From: Iodidimonas sp. SYSU 1G8
Lineage (GTDB): Bacteria; Pseudomonadota; Alphaproteobacteria; SMXS01
Assembly (NCBI RefSeq): GCF_039655775.1
Contig: NZ_JBBYXJ010000001.1
Span: 1,363,208-1,427,207, forward strand
Direction of reading: 5' to 3'
DNA length: 64,000 bases
Shown here: piece by piece, positions 43,514-51,126 of the stretch
Position numbering within the stretch: the first letter of the stretch is position 1
Layout of the letters: each line of letters starts with the position of its first letter
Made by a program: the position numbers and the translations under genes
Notes under the pieces: model-generated
The model's database searches: none
Told to the model about the DNA's origin: nothing
The model's input: only the letters and a program-made list of their open reading frames with translations

Positions 43514-43828
43514 TCAGCCGGCGAAGTTATCATCGACTACCATCTCGGCGAACGTCTGGGGGGCTAACGTCGCGCCATTAGCGCGAGCGATCTCAAGATT
43601 CCTGACCCACATATCCCGGATCGCGATCGGCATATCTGGTGGCATGTGAACAGAGGCAGCGATTGCCTCATGCCATTCCCCGTTTCCTCCATAGATTGAC
43701 TGTAACTTAGGGGCCATTCTCTCAAGTGCTTGCTGCTCGGATTGAGACAACTCGCCGATCGCCCTAAGTACATACAGCTCAAGAAGGCGAAGCAGCGGCT
43801 TGCCATCATAGCGCGGATTGCTAGCCAT
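43514..43828 (-). CDS. Small acidic protein downstream of immunity gene
   Basis: 104 residues: MASNPRYDGKPLLRLLELYV start, helical middle (ELSQSEQQALERMAPKLQSI), WHEAIAASVHMPPDMPIAIRDMW and ending FAEMVVDDNFAG. From memory, proteins with this NPRYDGKPLLRLLE start are small conserved partners found after HNH-type toxin tips and their immunity genes. It follows the immunity gene by 8 bases in the same direction. It is probably an accessory or second immunity protein, but no biochemical role is known to me. Confidence 0.75.
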   Translation of the reverse strand: MASNPRYDGKPLLRLLELYVLRAIGELSQSEQQALERMAPKLQSIYGGNGEWHEAIAASVHMPPDMPIAIRDMWVRNLEIARANGATLAPQTFAEMVVDDNFAG

Positions 43829-43836
43829 TTTCGTCC

Positions 43837-44127
43837 CTAAGCATCATTAATCGCATAGTCTATCAAGCGCTGACGAGTAGTGGGCAGCGTGGGCCGCTCT
43901 TCCAATGAAGCAAGCCAGTCCTCTTCAAATTCTTGCGCGATACTGACTTCCAGAAAATACTTCATGCCTGCATCTGATGCCTCTGGGGGGACGCCGCCCT
44001 GATCCGGTTCCCGCGCCACCATCGCGTCGGAGTCTTCCGTCCAGGGCTCCGAAGCGTAGATGGTATCCTCGCTGTCGAACTCAGAAAGCCTGTCGAGCAC
44101 ATCGGCGAGCCTCATTGTTTGCCCCAT
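43837..44127 (-). CDS. Probable immunity protein for the HNH toxin tip
   Basis: 96 residues, strongly acidic: MRLADVLDRLSEFDSEDTIY, then EPWTEDSDAMVAREPDQGG, MKYFLEVSIAQEFEEDWLAS and a helical tail. The start (44127, or 44115 at MRLADV) lies inside the last codons of the toxin tip, the tight arrangement of toxin/immunity pairs. High negative charge suits an inhibitor of a basic nuclease. The cognate assignment is by position. Confidence 0.78.
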   Translation of the reverse strand: MGQTMRLADVLDRLSEFDSEDTIYASEPWTEDSDAMVAREPDQGGVPPEASDAGMKYFLEVSIAQEFEEDWLASLEERPTLPTTRQRLIDYAINDA

Positions 44128-44543
44128 ATCGAGTATCCTCCCTTGCCGTTGGGATGCAGCGCGTCTTGGAAGATACTACCCGGCTGATGCTGCGATCGAG
44201 GGACAAGTTGCATCACCCCGGGCTCCTCGGCGTGATGCCAAGTCCAACCAGATGGAGAGGTGCGTGGCGCAAGCCCCGTAGGTGTCCGCTGAAGGTTGAT
44301 TCCCAGGCCCTGCATATCCAATGCGAAAGCAGCATCTCCTTCCATAGCTCGCAAGAAATTCTCATTCGCCTCTTGGAAATGCGCTCCGCGCGAGACGCCA
44401 GGATACGACGTGGGGCTTAGCCTGGTTTCGTAAGCGACGCTGTAAAACTTGCCGTTGGGAACCGCTACCCTCTCTGGGGCAATTAACTCCTCATGATTTC
44501 TAATATTCTCCCGGATTTTTCCCGGATCGGGCCCATTTTTGGA
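44112..44543 (-). pseudogene. Orphan HNH/Endo VII-type nuclease toxin tip lacking N-terminus
   Basis: The frame is open for 144 codons after a TGA at 44544-44546 but has no ATG or GTG in its first 63 codons. It reads APERVAVPNGKFYSVAYETR, then LSPTSYPGVSRGAHFQEANE, a helix FLRAMEGDAAFALDMQGLGI and the nuclease motif GWTWHHAEEPGVMQLVPRSQH followed by HPNGKGGYSIWGK. The W-x-W-H-H and distal H pattern is that of HNH/Endo VII toxins from Rhs/WapA/CDI-type proteins. Without the delivery core it is a displaced tip. It overlaps the end of the previous immunity gene, as if inserted into it head-on in the same direction. Confidence 0.75.
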
Positions 44544-44815
44544 TCAGCAATGATCTCATTTGGGGCCCTATCGCTATCAATTTTGGAAAGCATCGCATCT
44601 AATTCACGAAGCTCATCCTCTACGCTATGGGAAAATCCGGTTTCTCTCTTTTGGAGAGAATCTCCCAGCCCGCTGTCTGTGAACAACTGCTCCACAGCCT
44701 CGGTAAACGAAGATATGTCTGAGGAGCCATCAGAAAGCCAACGCGCTTCTTGAAGCTGTCTGCTTGCTAACTCTCGCAAGCTCTCAACAATCATTTCTTT
44801 CCCAAGCCAACTCAT
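44483..44815 (-). CDS. Probable immunity protein for the toxin tip upstream
   Basis: 110 residues, acidic and helical: SLRELASRQLQEARWLSDGS, then FTEAVEQLFTDSGLGDSLQK, LRELDAMLSKIDSDRAPNEI and ending ILEIMRS. It starts in a 4-base ATGA overlap with the stop of the toxin tip, the classical toxin-then-immunity order. Visibly AT-richer than the chromosome-like genes around the island. No family name is recognised. Confidence 0.75.
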   Translation of the reverse strand: MSWLGKEMIVESLRELASRQLQEARWLSDGSSDISSFTEAVEQLFTDSGLGDSLQKRETGFSHSVEDELRELDAMLSKIDSDRAPNEIIADPKMGPIREKSGRILEIMRS

Positions 44816-45387
44816 TTGAAAGTCTCCGGATTAAATCTAAATTGTCCAAGGGGAATGTGCGCGTCCGGTGTCATTTTGGGTACAATATTCCCATTCACAT
44901 CCAGTGCTTGTCCATTGCGCTGCCATCGGACGTAAGGTGCCTGAGAGTTCGAATATGGGCTACTCGGCTTGCCTTGCATTACCCGAACTGCGTTGCCCTT
45001 ATTGGCAGGATCATAGTACCAAGTTCCACCCGGCTCACGAGTGGGTCTTATTCTCCACCCCTCGGGGATACCGTCAGGAATTGTACGAGTGCCCGGTGCG
45101 GGTCGCAATCCACGTGTGTGAAGCATCGAAGGGCCGATATCGGGAGCCCCCTTTGCGGCCATCTCTGGGGCCATCTCTGGGGCCTTGCCTCCAGCCCTCG
45201 TAAAAATTCCGGATATACCAGTGGTTGAACCACCCAATTTGACAGTGCCAAGCAACAGAGAGCCGCCCAATACGATTCCCCTGCCGCCCAAGGTGGAATC
45301 AACGGGGTCGTAACCTGCCGCGTCATACTGACCGCTGATGAAACTTCCAATGTGTTCCTCGCCCGCGGGGTTACGGTGACACTGCAC
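44812..45387 (-). CDS. Polymorphic toxin C-terminal tip, nuclease-like, detached from core
   Basis: 191 codons beginning at a GTG inside repeat copy B, immediately after an in-frame TAA. Residues about 5-60 (EEHIGSFISGQYDAAGYDPV, then a hydrophobic glycine-rich stretch GIVLGGSLLLGTVKLGG) resemble the pre-toxin linker. The tip at about 115-191 has TWYYDPANKGNAVRVMQGK, SPYSNSQAPYVRWQRNGQAL, DVNGNIVPKMTPDAHIPLGQ and an FNPETFK end. This VRVM..G/QAPYV/AHIPL pattern is common at the C-ends of Rhs- and LXG-type toxins. Activity is unproven; it is followed by its immunity gene. Confidence 0.78.
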   Translation of the reverse strand: MQCHRNPAGEEHIGSFISGQYDAAGYDPVDSTLGGRGIVLGGSLLLGTVKLGGSTTGISGIFTRAGGKAPEMAPEMAAKGAPDIGPSMLHTRGLRPAPGTRTIPDGIPEGWRIRPTREPGGTWYYDPANKGNAVRVMQGKPSSPYSNSQAPYVRWQRNGQALDVNGNIVPKMTPDAHIPLGQFRFNPETFK

Positions 45388-45418
45388 TTAACCGTTCCTC
45401 AGCGCCGTGTGGCAAGGC
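45375..45418 (-). repeat. Cassette-edge repeat, copy B
   Basis: Minus strand: GCCTTGCCACACGGCGCTGA, 7-base spacer, TTAAGTGCAGTGTCACC. The first block differs from copy A1 at one of 20 positions and the second block is identical to A1. The toxin tip 44812-45387 starts inside the second block. A 10-base piece that follows this block (TCACCGTAAC) also occurs at 42152-42161. Confidence 0.82.
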
Positions 45419-45442
45419 TACCCTGCGGGGGCCCTAACCTCT

Positions 45443-45820
45443 TCACTCAATAAAATTCATGCTGATAGAATTCCCAGATATAATCTCCTTCAGATCCTCG
45501 GCATTCTCTAATTCGTACTCAATGTATGATATTTCAGATCCATCATCTGGACGAGCTTCATACTGAGGGGGACGTTCATTACAAATTGTGACAATCTTTC
45601 TAACTCCGCCATATATGCACTTTGCTGAATGTCCGTTGATAGTGGTTCCGTCGTTATTATTGACTTCATTGTCAGATATCAACTTGGCCTTCCCTAACGC
45701 GGAATGAGAGTTTTGTGCACAAACAAGATATATGTTTTCACATACGCTGATGGGACCAACGCCATCCTCGCGCTGAAAGGCAATGATTGTATGGGCGGCA
45801 TACCATTCCATATTAGTCAT
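45443..45820 (-). CDS. DUF4288-like protein, likely immunity protein
   Basis: 125 residues: MEWYAAHTIIAFQREDGVGP, then ENIYLVCAQNSHSALGKAKL, CIYGGVRKIVTICNERPPQY and SEISYIEYELENAEDLKEII. The WYA.H.I....E....V.ENI.LV.A pattern is that of DUF4288, a family I associate with immunity genes of polymorphic toxins. ATG at 45820 or 45811 (MEWYA). Acidic and markedly AT-richer than the catabolic genes. It ends 25 bases upstream of the outer end of repeat copy B. Confidence 0.72.
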   Translation of the reverse strand: MTNMEWYAAHTIIAFQREDGVGPISVCENIYLVCAQNSHSALGKAKLISDNEVNNNDGTTINGHSAKCIYGGVRKIVTICNERPPQYEARPDDGSEISYIEYELENAEDLKEIISGNSISMNFIE

Positions 45821-45932
45821 CCTCTATTCTGATACCCGAGGAATTCTGCGCTGTCTTTATCCTCTGGCGATCCGCAGTATGGTTGAAGCTCGCTCTGTGA
45901 GAGCCCGCGCCAATCACATGGACCGTCCGGAG

Positions 45933-46445
45933 TTACGGATAAGACAATGAAGACAAAGGCCGGCCATGGACCGGCGCATTGCAGCCCTGACGGGTATAGG
46001 GATGAGGCTCGATATAGTGAAAGCGGTTACTTGGATCGACTATCAGCACCGCTCGCCCAACATAGCCGCACTTTTCGTAAATACGCCAATCGTCAGGATT
46101 TTCCATCCTGGACCAAAACGGCAAGTCAATAGCACTCAACTCTCCGTGATGGATATCAATTGACACCATTTTGAATTCCCCGAGAAAATTGCCAACATAC
46201 TCGCCATCAAGCGAGAATTCAACACGCACAAATGCTGTTTCCAGGTCAAATATGCCAACGATATCTACAGATTCCGCAGGAATATCTGGCATCCACCGAG
46301 AGGCCCTCTCGTCCGCATTAACCTCATCCATATCCTGGAACCGATCTGGCCGGAGAAAAGCATCCCACCAGTATATTGCGCCAATCGCCGTGAGGCATAA
46401 TACGGACACTACCAAAACCATTCGACTATTTTTAATCAAATTCAT
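45933..46445 (-). CDS. Membrane-anchored protein of unknown function
   Basis: 170 residues with one N-terminal membrane anchor (about 9-27, VLVVSVLCLTAIGAIYWW) and a soluble domain with segments VDIVGIFDLETAFVRVEFSL, DGEYVGNFLGEFKMVSIDIH and RIYEKCGYVGRAVLIVDPSN. AT-rich like its neighbours. A periplasm-facing domain would suit immunity against a toxin acting in the envelope, but this is speculation. No family recognised. Confidence 0.65.
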   Translation of the reverse strand: MNLIKNSRMVLVVSVLCLTAIGAIYWWDAFLRPDRFQDMDEVNADERASRWMPDIPAESVDIVGIFDLETAFVRVEFSLDGEYVGNFLGEFKMVSIDIHHGELSAIDLPFWSRMENPDDWRIYEKCGYVGRAVLIVDPSNRFHYIEPHPYTRQGCNAPVHGRPLSSLSYP

Positions 46446-46560
46446 TCCTCTTCATATAGGGCCGGGTCTTCGGCTTAATATTCTCAAAGTTTTTGAGCAA
46501 TGCTAATCGCGCTCAACCTCAAGCGAACATGTGTGAGTCCTGATGTTACCCTGCCGGCAC

Positions 46561-47115
46561 TCAGATCGCGCGCACCCGGTCTGCCAACGAAGACATCTCG
46601 GGCGCCCATTCGACGTAGTCGAGCTCGAAGGTTTCACCCATGCCCACAAGCCTCAGCATGTCCGCGCCTGTAGTCGGACCCTCCAAGCCCACGACTTCTG
46701 ACCCGAGCTTGATGCGCGCACCCGACGCGACCAAGCGGCCCCGGTAAACACGAGCCTGCACCTCAAGGCTGCCTTTGGCGACGGCATCGATCAAGGAAAC
46801 AGTCCGCGGTAATGTTGCGGCGCCTGGCTCAAGGTACGCCGCGACATAATCGAGGGTACGTGCATCACCGGGACCGGAAACACCAGGGGCGACCACTCTA
46901 TGGTTCAGCCTTTCCCAGCACTCCACCGTGAAGCCCACCGCCTCGCTCGCGATCATGATTTCGACTTTCGCCTTCTCCAGGACAGTTGGGACTATCTGAA
47001 TCGCAACGTACTGGCCGTAGTCTAGATCGAAGCTGTCTTCGTGGACCGAAACAGCAATCTCGCTGGAGGCAAACTGGCGCGCCCATGCGGCGCAAGCAAC
47101 TGCAAGGTCGGTCAT
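46561..47115 (-). CDS. Hypothetical protein
   Basis: 184 residues from ATG at 47115; the frame continues upstream as low-complexity Arg/Pro-rich sequence that is not credible. Segments: AVACAAWARQFASSEIAVSV, DLDYGQYVAIQIVPTVLEKA, KVEIMIASEAVGFTVECWER and ETFELDYVEWAPEMSSLADR. No signal peptide or membrane segment. GC content is closer to the chromosome than the other island genes. Function unknown; possibly another immunity-type protein at the island edge. Confidence 0.6.
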   Translation of the reverse strand: MTDLAVACAAWARQFASSEIAVSVHEDSFDLDYGQYVAIQIVPTVLEKAKVEIMIASEAVGFTVECWERLNHRVVAPGVSGPGDARTLDYVAAYLEPGAATLPRTVSLIDAVAKGSLEVQARVYRGRLVASGARIKLGSEVVGLEGPTTGADMLRLVGMGETFELDYVEWAPEMSSLADRVRAI

Positions 47116-47501
47116 TAGGCCGCGCCCTCGCAATCGAGTGCATCTACGCCACCGGCAGCAGGCGTGGTGAGGGGCTGGTGGAGGCGAACACCGCTCCGGC
47201 GCGCGCACCAGCTGGAACTTCGGGGATGCTCACGCACTTCAAATTTCCACCATGTCGGTATAGCCGCACCCCGAGGTCAATCAGACCTCAACGCGTTCGC
47301 GTTCTCTAAGCGCACAATGTCCAAAAGCGTGCTCTCATTCCACCGGAAATCGAATTCCACCGTATAGCAGTGCAGATGCTATCCGCCGCAGTGTTGCTCT
47401 CGAAACCGGGACAACCTGATACGACGGCCTAAAGAACCCTGTCGGTGTCTCCCGCCACAGCCAGTATCATGGCCGCTTGGCAGCACCATAGGGAGCATCA
47501 G
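47116..47501. other. Gene-free boundary region of the toxin island
   Basis: 386 bases between the last island gene and the SDR gene. No open frame has convincing codon use. It must carry the promoter of the SDR gene at its right end; I see no clear -35/-10 pair. AGGGAG at 47490-47495 is the ribosome site of the SDR gene. Confidence 0.4.
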
Positions 47502-48290
47502 GTGGATCTCGGGATCAGGGGCCGCAAGGCCATCATCAATGGCGGCAGCGCGGGGATGGGCAAGGGCAGCGCGAAGGCGCTGGCGCGGGAAGGGGTGGAG
47601 ATCTTCCTGGTGGCGCGCGGCGAAGAGCGGCTGAGGGCGGCGGCCGAGGAGATCGCGGCGGAGACCGGAGCGCCGGTGACGCCCGTCGTCGCCGACCACA
47701 GCACGGTCGAGGGACGGGCCACCATTCTGGCCGCCTGCCCGGAACCCGATATTCTGGTGATGACCTGCGCGCCGCCCGCGACCACGGGCGATTACCGCGA
47801 CATTTCACCGGAGGATTGGCACGAAGCGATCGACATCACGCTGCTGAGCCCCATCGAGATGATGCGGGCGACCATCGACGGCATGGCGGCGCGCGGGTTC
47901 GGGCGGATCGTCAACATCGCCACCGGCGCGGCCAAGTATCCGGCCGAGATCAGGCTGTTGTCGGGCGCGCCGCGCGCGGCGCTGGTGAACTACACCGTCG
48001 CGGTGTCGAAGCGGGTCGCGCGGCATAATGTGATCATCAATAATCTGCTGCCGGGCATGTTCCATACGGCGACCATCCACGACCGCATGACCGAGCTGGC
48101 GCAGCAGAACGGCACGTCCTATGACGAGGAAGTGCAGAAATTCGTCCGCGAATGGCGCATTCCCGCCGGCAAGTTCGGCGACCCGGACGATCTGGGCGCG
48201 TTCTGCGCGCTGTTCTGCAGCAAATACGCCAGCTTCACCGTGGGCCAGAGCCTGGTCATCGATGGCGGACTGATCAACTCGACCTTCTGA
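47502..48290 (+). CDS. SDR-fold oxidoreductase, non-canonical active site
   Basis: 262 residues from GTG at 47502, placed by AGGGAG six bases upstream and the family start VDLGIRGRKAIINGG. Cofactor motif NGGSAGMGKGSAKALA is intact. The region that should carry YxxxK reads SGAPRAALVNYTVAVSKRVA: the expected Tyr position is not Tyr-x-x-x-Lys, a feature of an SDR subgroup with altered catalysis. C-terminus FTVGQSLVIDGGLINSTF is normal. Stands alone on the plus strand, convergent with the IPNS-like pair 10 bases away. Confidence 0.88.
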   Translation: MDLGIRGRKAIINGGSAGMGKGSAKALAREGVEIFLVARGEERLRAAAEEIAAETGAPVTPVVADHSTVEGRATILAACPEPDILVMTCAPPATTGDYRDISPEDWHEAIDITLLSPIEMMRATIDGMAARGFGRIVNIATGAAKYPAEIRLLSGAPRAALVNYTVAVSKRVARHNVIINNLLPGMFHTATIHDRMTELAQQNGTSYDEEVQKFVREWRIPAGKFGDPDDLGAFCALFCSKYASFTVGQSLVIDGGLINSTF

Positions 48291-48299
48291 GCCACGCCT

Positions 48300-49175
48300 T
48301 CATTGAGTGACCACCTGCGCGGCGAACCGCGCCCGCAGGTGCTCGCCCACCGAGGTCGGCGGATGGAGCGGCGCCTCGCCCGGCGCCAGGCATGAGGGCA
48401 GGCAGACAATGGGATGGTCGGCCGCGCCGGTCAGGAAAAAGGGCGCCGAGAAACGCTCCCGGTTGCTGGCCGTGTCGACGCGGTGGAGGGTCGAGCGATA
48501 AAGGCCATTGGTCCAGCGCTCGAACAGGTCGCCCACATTGACCACGAAGGTGCCGGGAATGGGCGGCGCGTCGATCCAGTCGCCGGAAAGACGGTCGAGC
48601 ACCTGCAACCCGCCGACGCCGTCCTGCAGCAGCAAAGTGAGGCTGCCATAGTCGGTGTGCGCGCCCGTTCCGGGCGCGCCGGCCGGATAGCGGACGATCC
48701 GGAGGGCCGCGATGGGGTCGGTGCAGAAGGCGGCGAAATGATCCTCGGGCAGGTCGAGGGACAGGGCAAAACCCGTCATCAGCAGGGCCGCGATGTCGTG
48801 CATGCGCTCGATATGGGCGAGGACCGCCGCCTGAAACCCCGGCACGCCGGCCGGCCAGCGATTGGACTGCGCAGGACCGGCGGGCGTCTCGCGCGCGGCG
48901 TAATATTCTTCCTTGGCGCTCGCCACCGTGCCCATGCGGGCATAGCCCCGATCGCCGTGGCGCTGGCCCGCGACCGCCTGCTTGGCGCTGTCGGGCAAGG
49001 CGAAGAGGCCGCGCGCCTGCCGGAACAGCCCGTCGAGTTCAGCCTCCGGCACGCCGTGGCCGCTGATATAGAAAAAGCCGTTGATGACGCAGGCGGCGCG
49101 CAGGGACGCGGCGACGGCGCGCCTGTCGGCCATGCTTCCCCGGAGGCCGGAGATATCGATGACGGGCAGGCCCAT
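48300..49175 (-). CDS. Isopenicillin-N-synthase-like Fe(II) oxygenase (copy 3)
   Basis: 291 residues, compact IPNS-like oxygenase starting GLPVIDISGLRG. Iron ligands H173, D175 and H231 (GAHTDYGSL ... STLHRV); R241-F-S243 as co-substrate anchor. It starts one base into the stop codon of copy 4 (TGATG), so the two are co-translated. Its domain pattern differs from copies 2 and 4 and it is shorter, so it is a separate lineage rather than a recent duplicate. Substrate unknown. Confidence 0.92.
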   Translation of the reverse strand: MGLPVIDISGLRGSMADRRAVAASLRAACVINGFFYISGHGVPEAELDGLFRQARGLFALPDSAKQAVAGQRHGDRGYARMGTVASAKEEYYAARETPAGPAQSNRWPAGVPGFQAAVLAHIERMHDIAALLMTGFALSLDLPEDHFAAFCTDPIAALRIVRYPAGAPGTGAHTDYGSLTLLLQDGVGGLQVLDRLSGDWIDAPPIPGTFVVNVGDLFERWTNGLYRSTLHRVDTASNRERFSAPFFLTGAADHPIVCLPSCLAPGEAPLHPPTSVGEHLRARFAAQVVTQ

Positions 49176-50176
49176 CAGCCGCCGCTCTTGGCCGCCGGGT
49201 AGAAGCGGGCCATGTGCCGGCCCGCATGGACCGGCGGATAGGCGGGCTCGGCGCCCGGGAGCACCAGTTCCGGCAGCGGCGCGATCACCGCGTCGCGGTC
49301 GGGGTTCATGAAGAACGGGACGGAAAAGCGCTCGCACCCGGCCCGGTTCTTCACCCGGTGGAAATTGGACAGGTAGCGGCCGTTGGAGAGCCACATCAGC
49401 ATGTCGCCCACATTGATGGTGTAGCTGTCGGGGATGGGCGGCACGGCGATCCAGGCCCCGTCGCGCCGGCGCACTTCCAGCCCGCCCACATCGTCCTGTG
49501 CCAGGATGGTGAACGGGCCGTCATCGGTGTGCGCCACCGTGTTGGAGAGCTGGATTTCGGCGCCGCCGGGCAGCGGCAGGTAATAGAGCAGGGTCAGCTG
49601 GCACATGGGATGGGTGAAGTAGCCGTCCAGCCGGTCGGCGGGCAGCCCCAACCCCAGGGAAAACGCCTGCATCAGCGACCGGGCGAGACCCAGCATGGCA
49701 TCGAAATAGGCCGTGCAGGCGGCGCGGAATTTGGGCGCGTCCTCGGGCCAGCGGTTCGGCTGGCTGTAGAGGCCGTTGAGATGCTCGTCGACGCCCTCGA
49801 CCGGGCCGGCTTCGTGGTGAATCCGGTACTGCTCGAACAGGCGGCTGCGGTGCGCGCCGGGCTCCTGCGGCGGCTGCGGGATCCAGCCGCGGTACCATTC
49901 GGGTGTCGCGGCGACCCGGGCGCGATCCTCCAGCGGCTGGTGATAGAACTGAGCCGATGCGGCGAAGATGTCGCCGCGCAGCGACGGCGGGAACCCGACG
50001 CCCTTCAGGTTGAAGAAGCCGATACGCTCGCACGCCTCGCGGATCTGATCGGCCACATGGGCGCGGTCCCTGTCCGATCCCTCGAGGAAGGGCTGGAAAT
50101 CGATCAGCGGAATATCGTCCGGCGCGACGCTCACCGCGAGAACGAGGTCGTCTGCAATCTGGTCCGTTCTGCTCAT
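49175..50176 (-). CDS. Isopenicillin-N-synthase-like Fe(II) oxygenase (copy 4)
   Basis: 333 residues. Iron ligands H216, D218 and H273 (AHTDDGPF ... NFHRVKN) and R283-F-S285 fall at exactly the same residue numbers as in the 25.9 kb copy, and TPEWYRGW (91-98) is shared, so the two align without gaps for about 290 residues. Both start MSR.DQ. Copy 2 is coupled to hyuA, this one to IPNS-like copy 3. Parallel pathways or successive oxidation of related substrates are plausible (inference). Confidence 0.93.
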   Translation of the reverse strand: MSRTDQIADDLVLAVSVAPDDIPLIDFQPFLEGSDRDRAHVADQIREACERIGFFNLKGVGFPPSLRGDIFAASAQFYHQPLEDRARVAATPEWYRGWIPQPPQEPGAHRSRLFEQYRIHHEAGPVEGVDEHLNGLYSQPNRWPEDAPKFRAACTAYFDAMLGLARSLMQAFSLGLGLPADRLDGYFTHPMCQLTLLYYLPLPGGAEIQLSNTVAHTDDGPFTILAQDDVGGLEVRRRDGAWIAVPPIPDSYTINVGDMLMWLSNGRYLSNFHRVKNRAGCERFSVPFFMNPDRDAVIAPLPELVLPGAEPAYPPVHAGRHMARFYPAAKSGG

Positions 50177-50325
50177 GTCTCATCCCTTTGCTCGCCCACA
50201 GAGTAGCGCCCGGCGGCGGCCGTGGGTTGTGCCGTTTGGTATCGGCCCCACTGCGCGATTGCGAACGGCCAGCGGCCACGCGCCTGTGGCACGATGGCGC
50301 GTCCCAACCCGCAGGAGATGTGCCC

Positions 50326-51126
50326 ATGACGACGATCCGATCCGCCGATGGCACGCGGCTGAATGTGAGGATCGAGGGCGCCGGGCATGGTCCCACGGTG
50401 CTGCTGGCCCATTCGGTCGGCTGCGACCTGTCGCTGTGGGACGCGCAGATTCCGGCGCTCGCCGGGCGGTGCCGCGTCGTGCGCTACGATGCGCGGGGGC
50501 ATGGCGGCTCGGACGCGCCGGCGGGCGATTACAGCATCGACCAGCTGGGCGCCGACGCGCTGGCGGTGCTCGACGCGCTCGATGCCCGAACGGCGCATGT
50601 GGTCGGCCTGTCGCTGGGCGGGACGCTGGCGCAGTGGCTGGCGCTTCATGCGCGTGACCGGCTGGCGAGCATGGTGCTGTGCGACACGGCGGCGCGGCTG
50701 GGCACGGATACGGGCTGGCAATCGCGGATCGACATGGCGCTGTCGCAGGGCATGGCGGCGATGGCGGACCTGTCCATGACCCGCTTCTTCTCGGACGGGT
50801 TCCGGGCGCGGTCGCCGGAGACGGTGGCGCGCTTCCGGCAGGGTTTCGTGGCGACGGCGGCGCATGGCTATGCCGGGTGCTGCGCTGTGCTGCGCGACTG
50901 CGATTTCCGCGCCGATCTGGAGCGGATGGCGGTGCCGACGCTGGTCATCGGCGGGCGGGAGGACGCACCAACACCGCCGGCCGACGCCGAGGCGCTGGTG
51001 CGCGGCATTCCGGGCGCCGCGCTGGTGCTGCTGGAGACGGGGCATCTGTCGGCGGTGGAGGACCCGGACGGCTTCAATGCCGCCCTGCTCGCTCATCTGT
51101 CCGCCCAGGCCGGCGTCAGACGATGA
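50326..51126 (+). CDS. Alpha/beta hydrolase, 3-oxoadipate enol-lactonase-like
   Basis: 266-residue alpha/beta hydrolase. Nucleophile elbow GLSLGGT with the catalytic Ser, oxyanion region LLAHSVGCDLSLWD, YDARGHGGSDAP, catalytic Asp near GGREDAPTP and His in LLETGHLSAVEDP. It resembles PcaD-type enol-lactonases and related C-C or ester hydrolases of aromatic catabolism. ATG at 50326 has AGGAG upstream; the frame remains open upstream without a ribosome site. Divergent from the IPNS-like pair; its 3' end overlaps the SDR gene on the opposite strand by 11 bases. Confidence 0.92.
   Translation: MTTIRSADGTRLNVRIEGAGHGPTVLLAHSVGCDLSLWDAQIPALAGRCRVVRYDARGHGGSDAPAGDYSIDQLGADALAVLDALDARTAHVVGLSLGGTLAQWLALHARDRLASMVLCDTAARLGTDTGWQSRIDMALSQGMAAMADLSMTRFFSDGFRARSPETVARFRQGFVATAAHGYAGCCAVLRDCDFRADLERMAVPTLVIGGREDAPTPPADAEALVRGIPGAALVLLETGHLSAVEDPDGFNAALLAHLSAQAGVRR

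Noticed and set aside
48300..49394. Longer form of IPNS-like copy 3 starting at 49394
   Set aside because: The added 73 residues are an out-of-frame reading of the upstream IPNS-like gene; the conserved domain starts at 49175.
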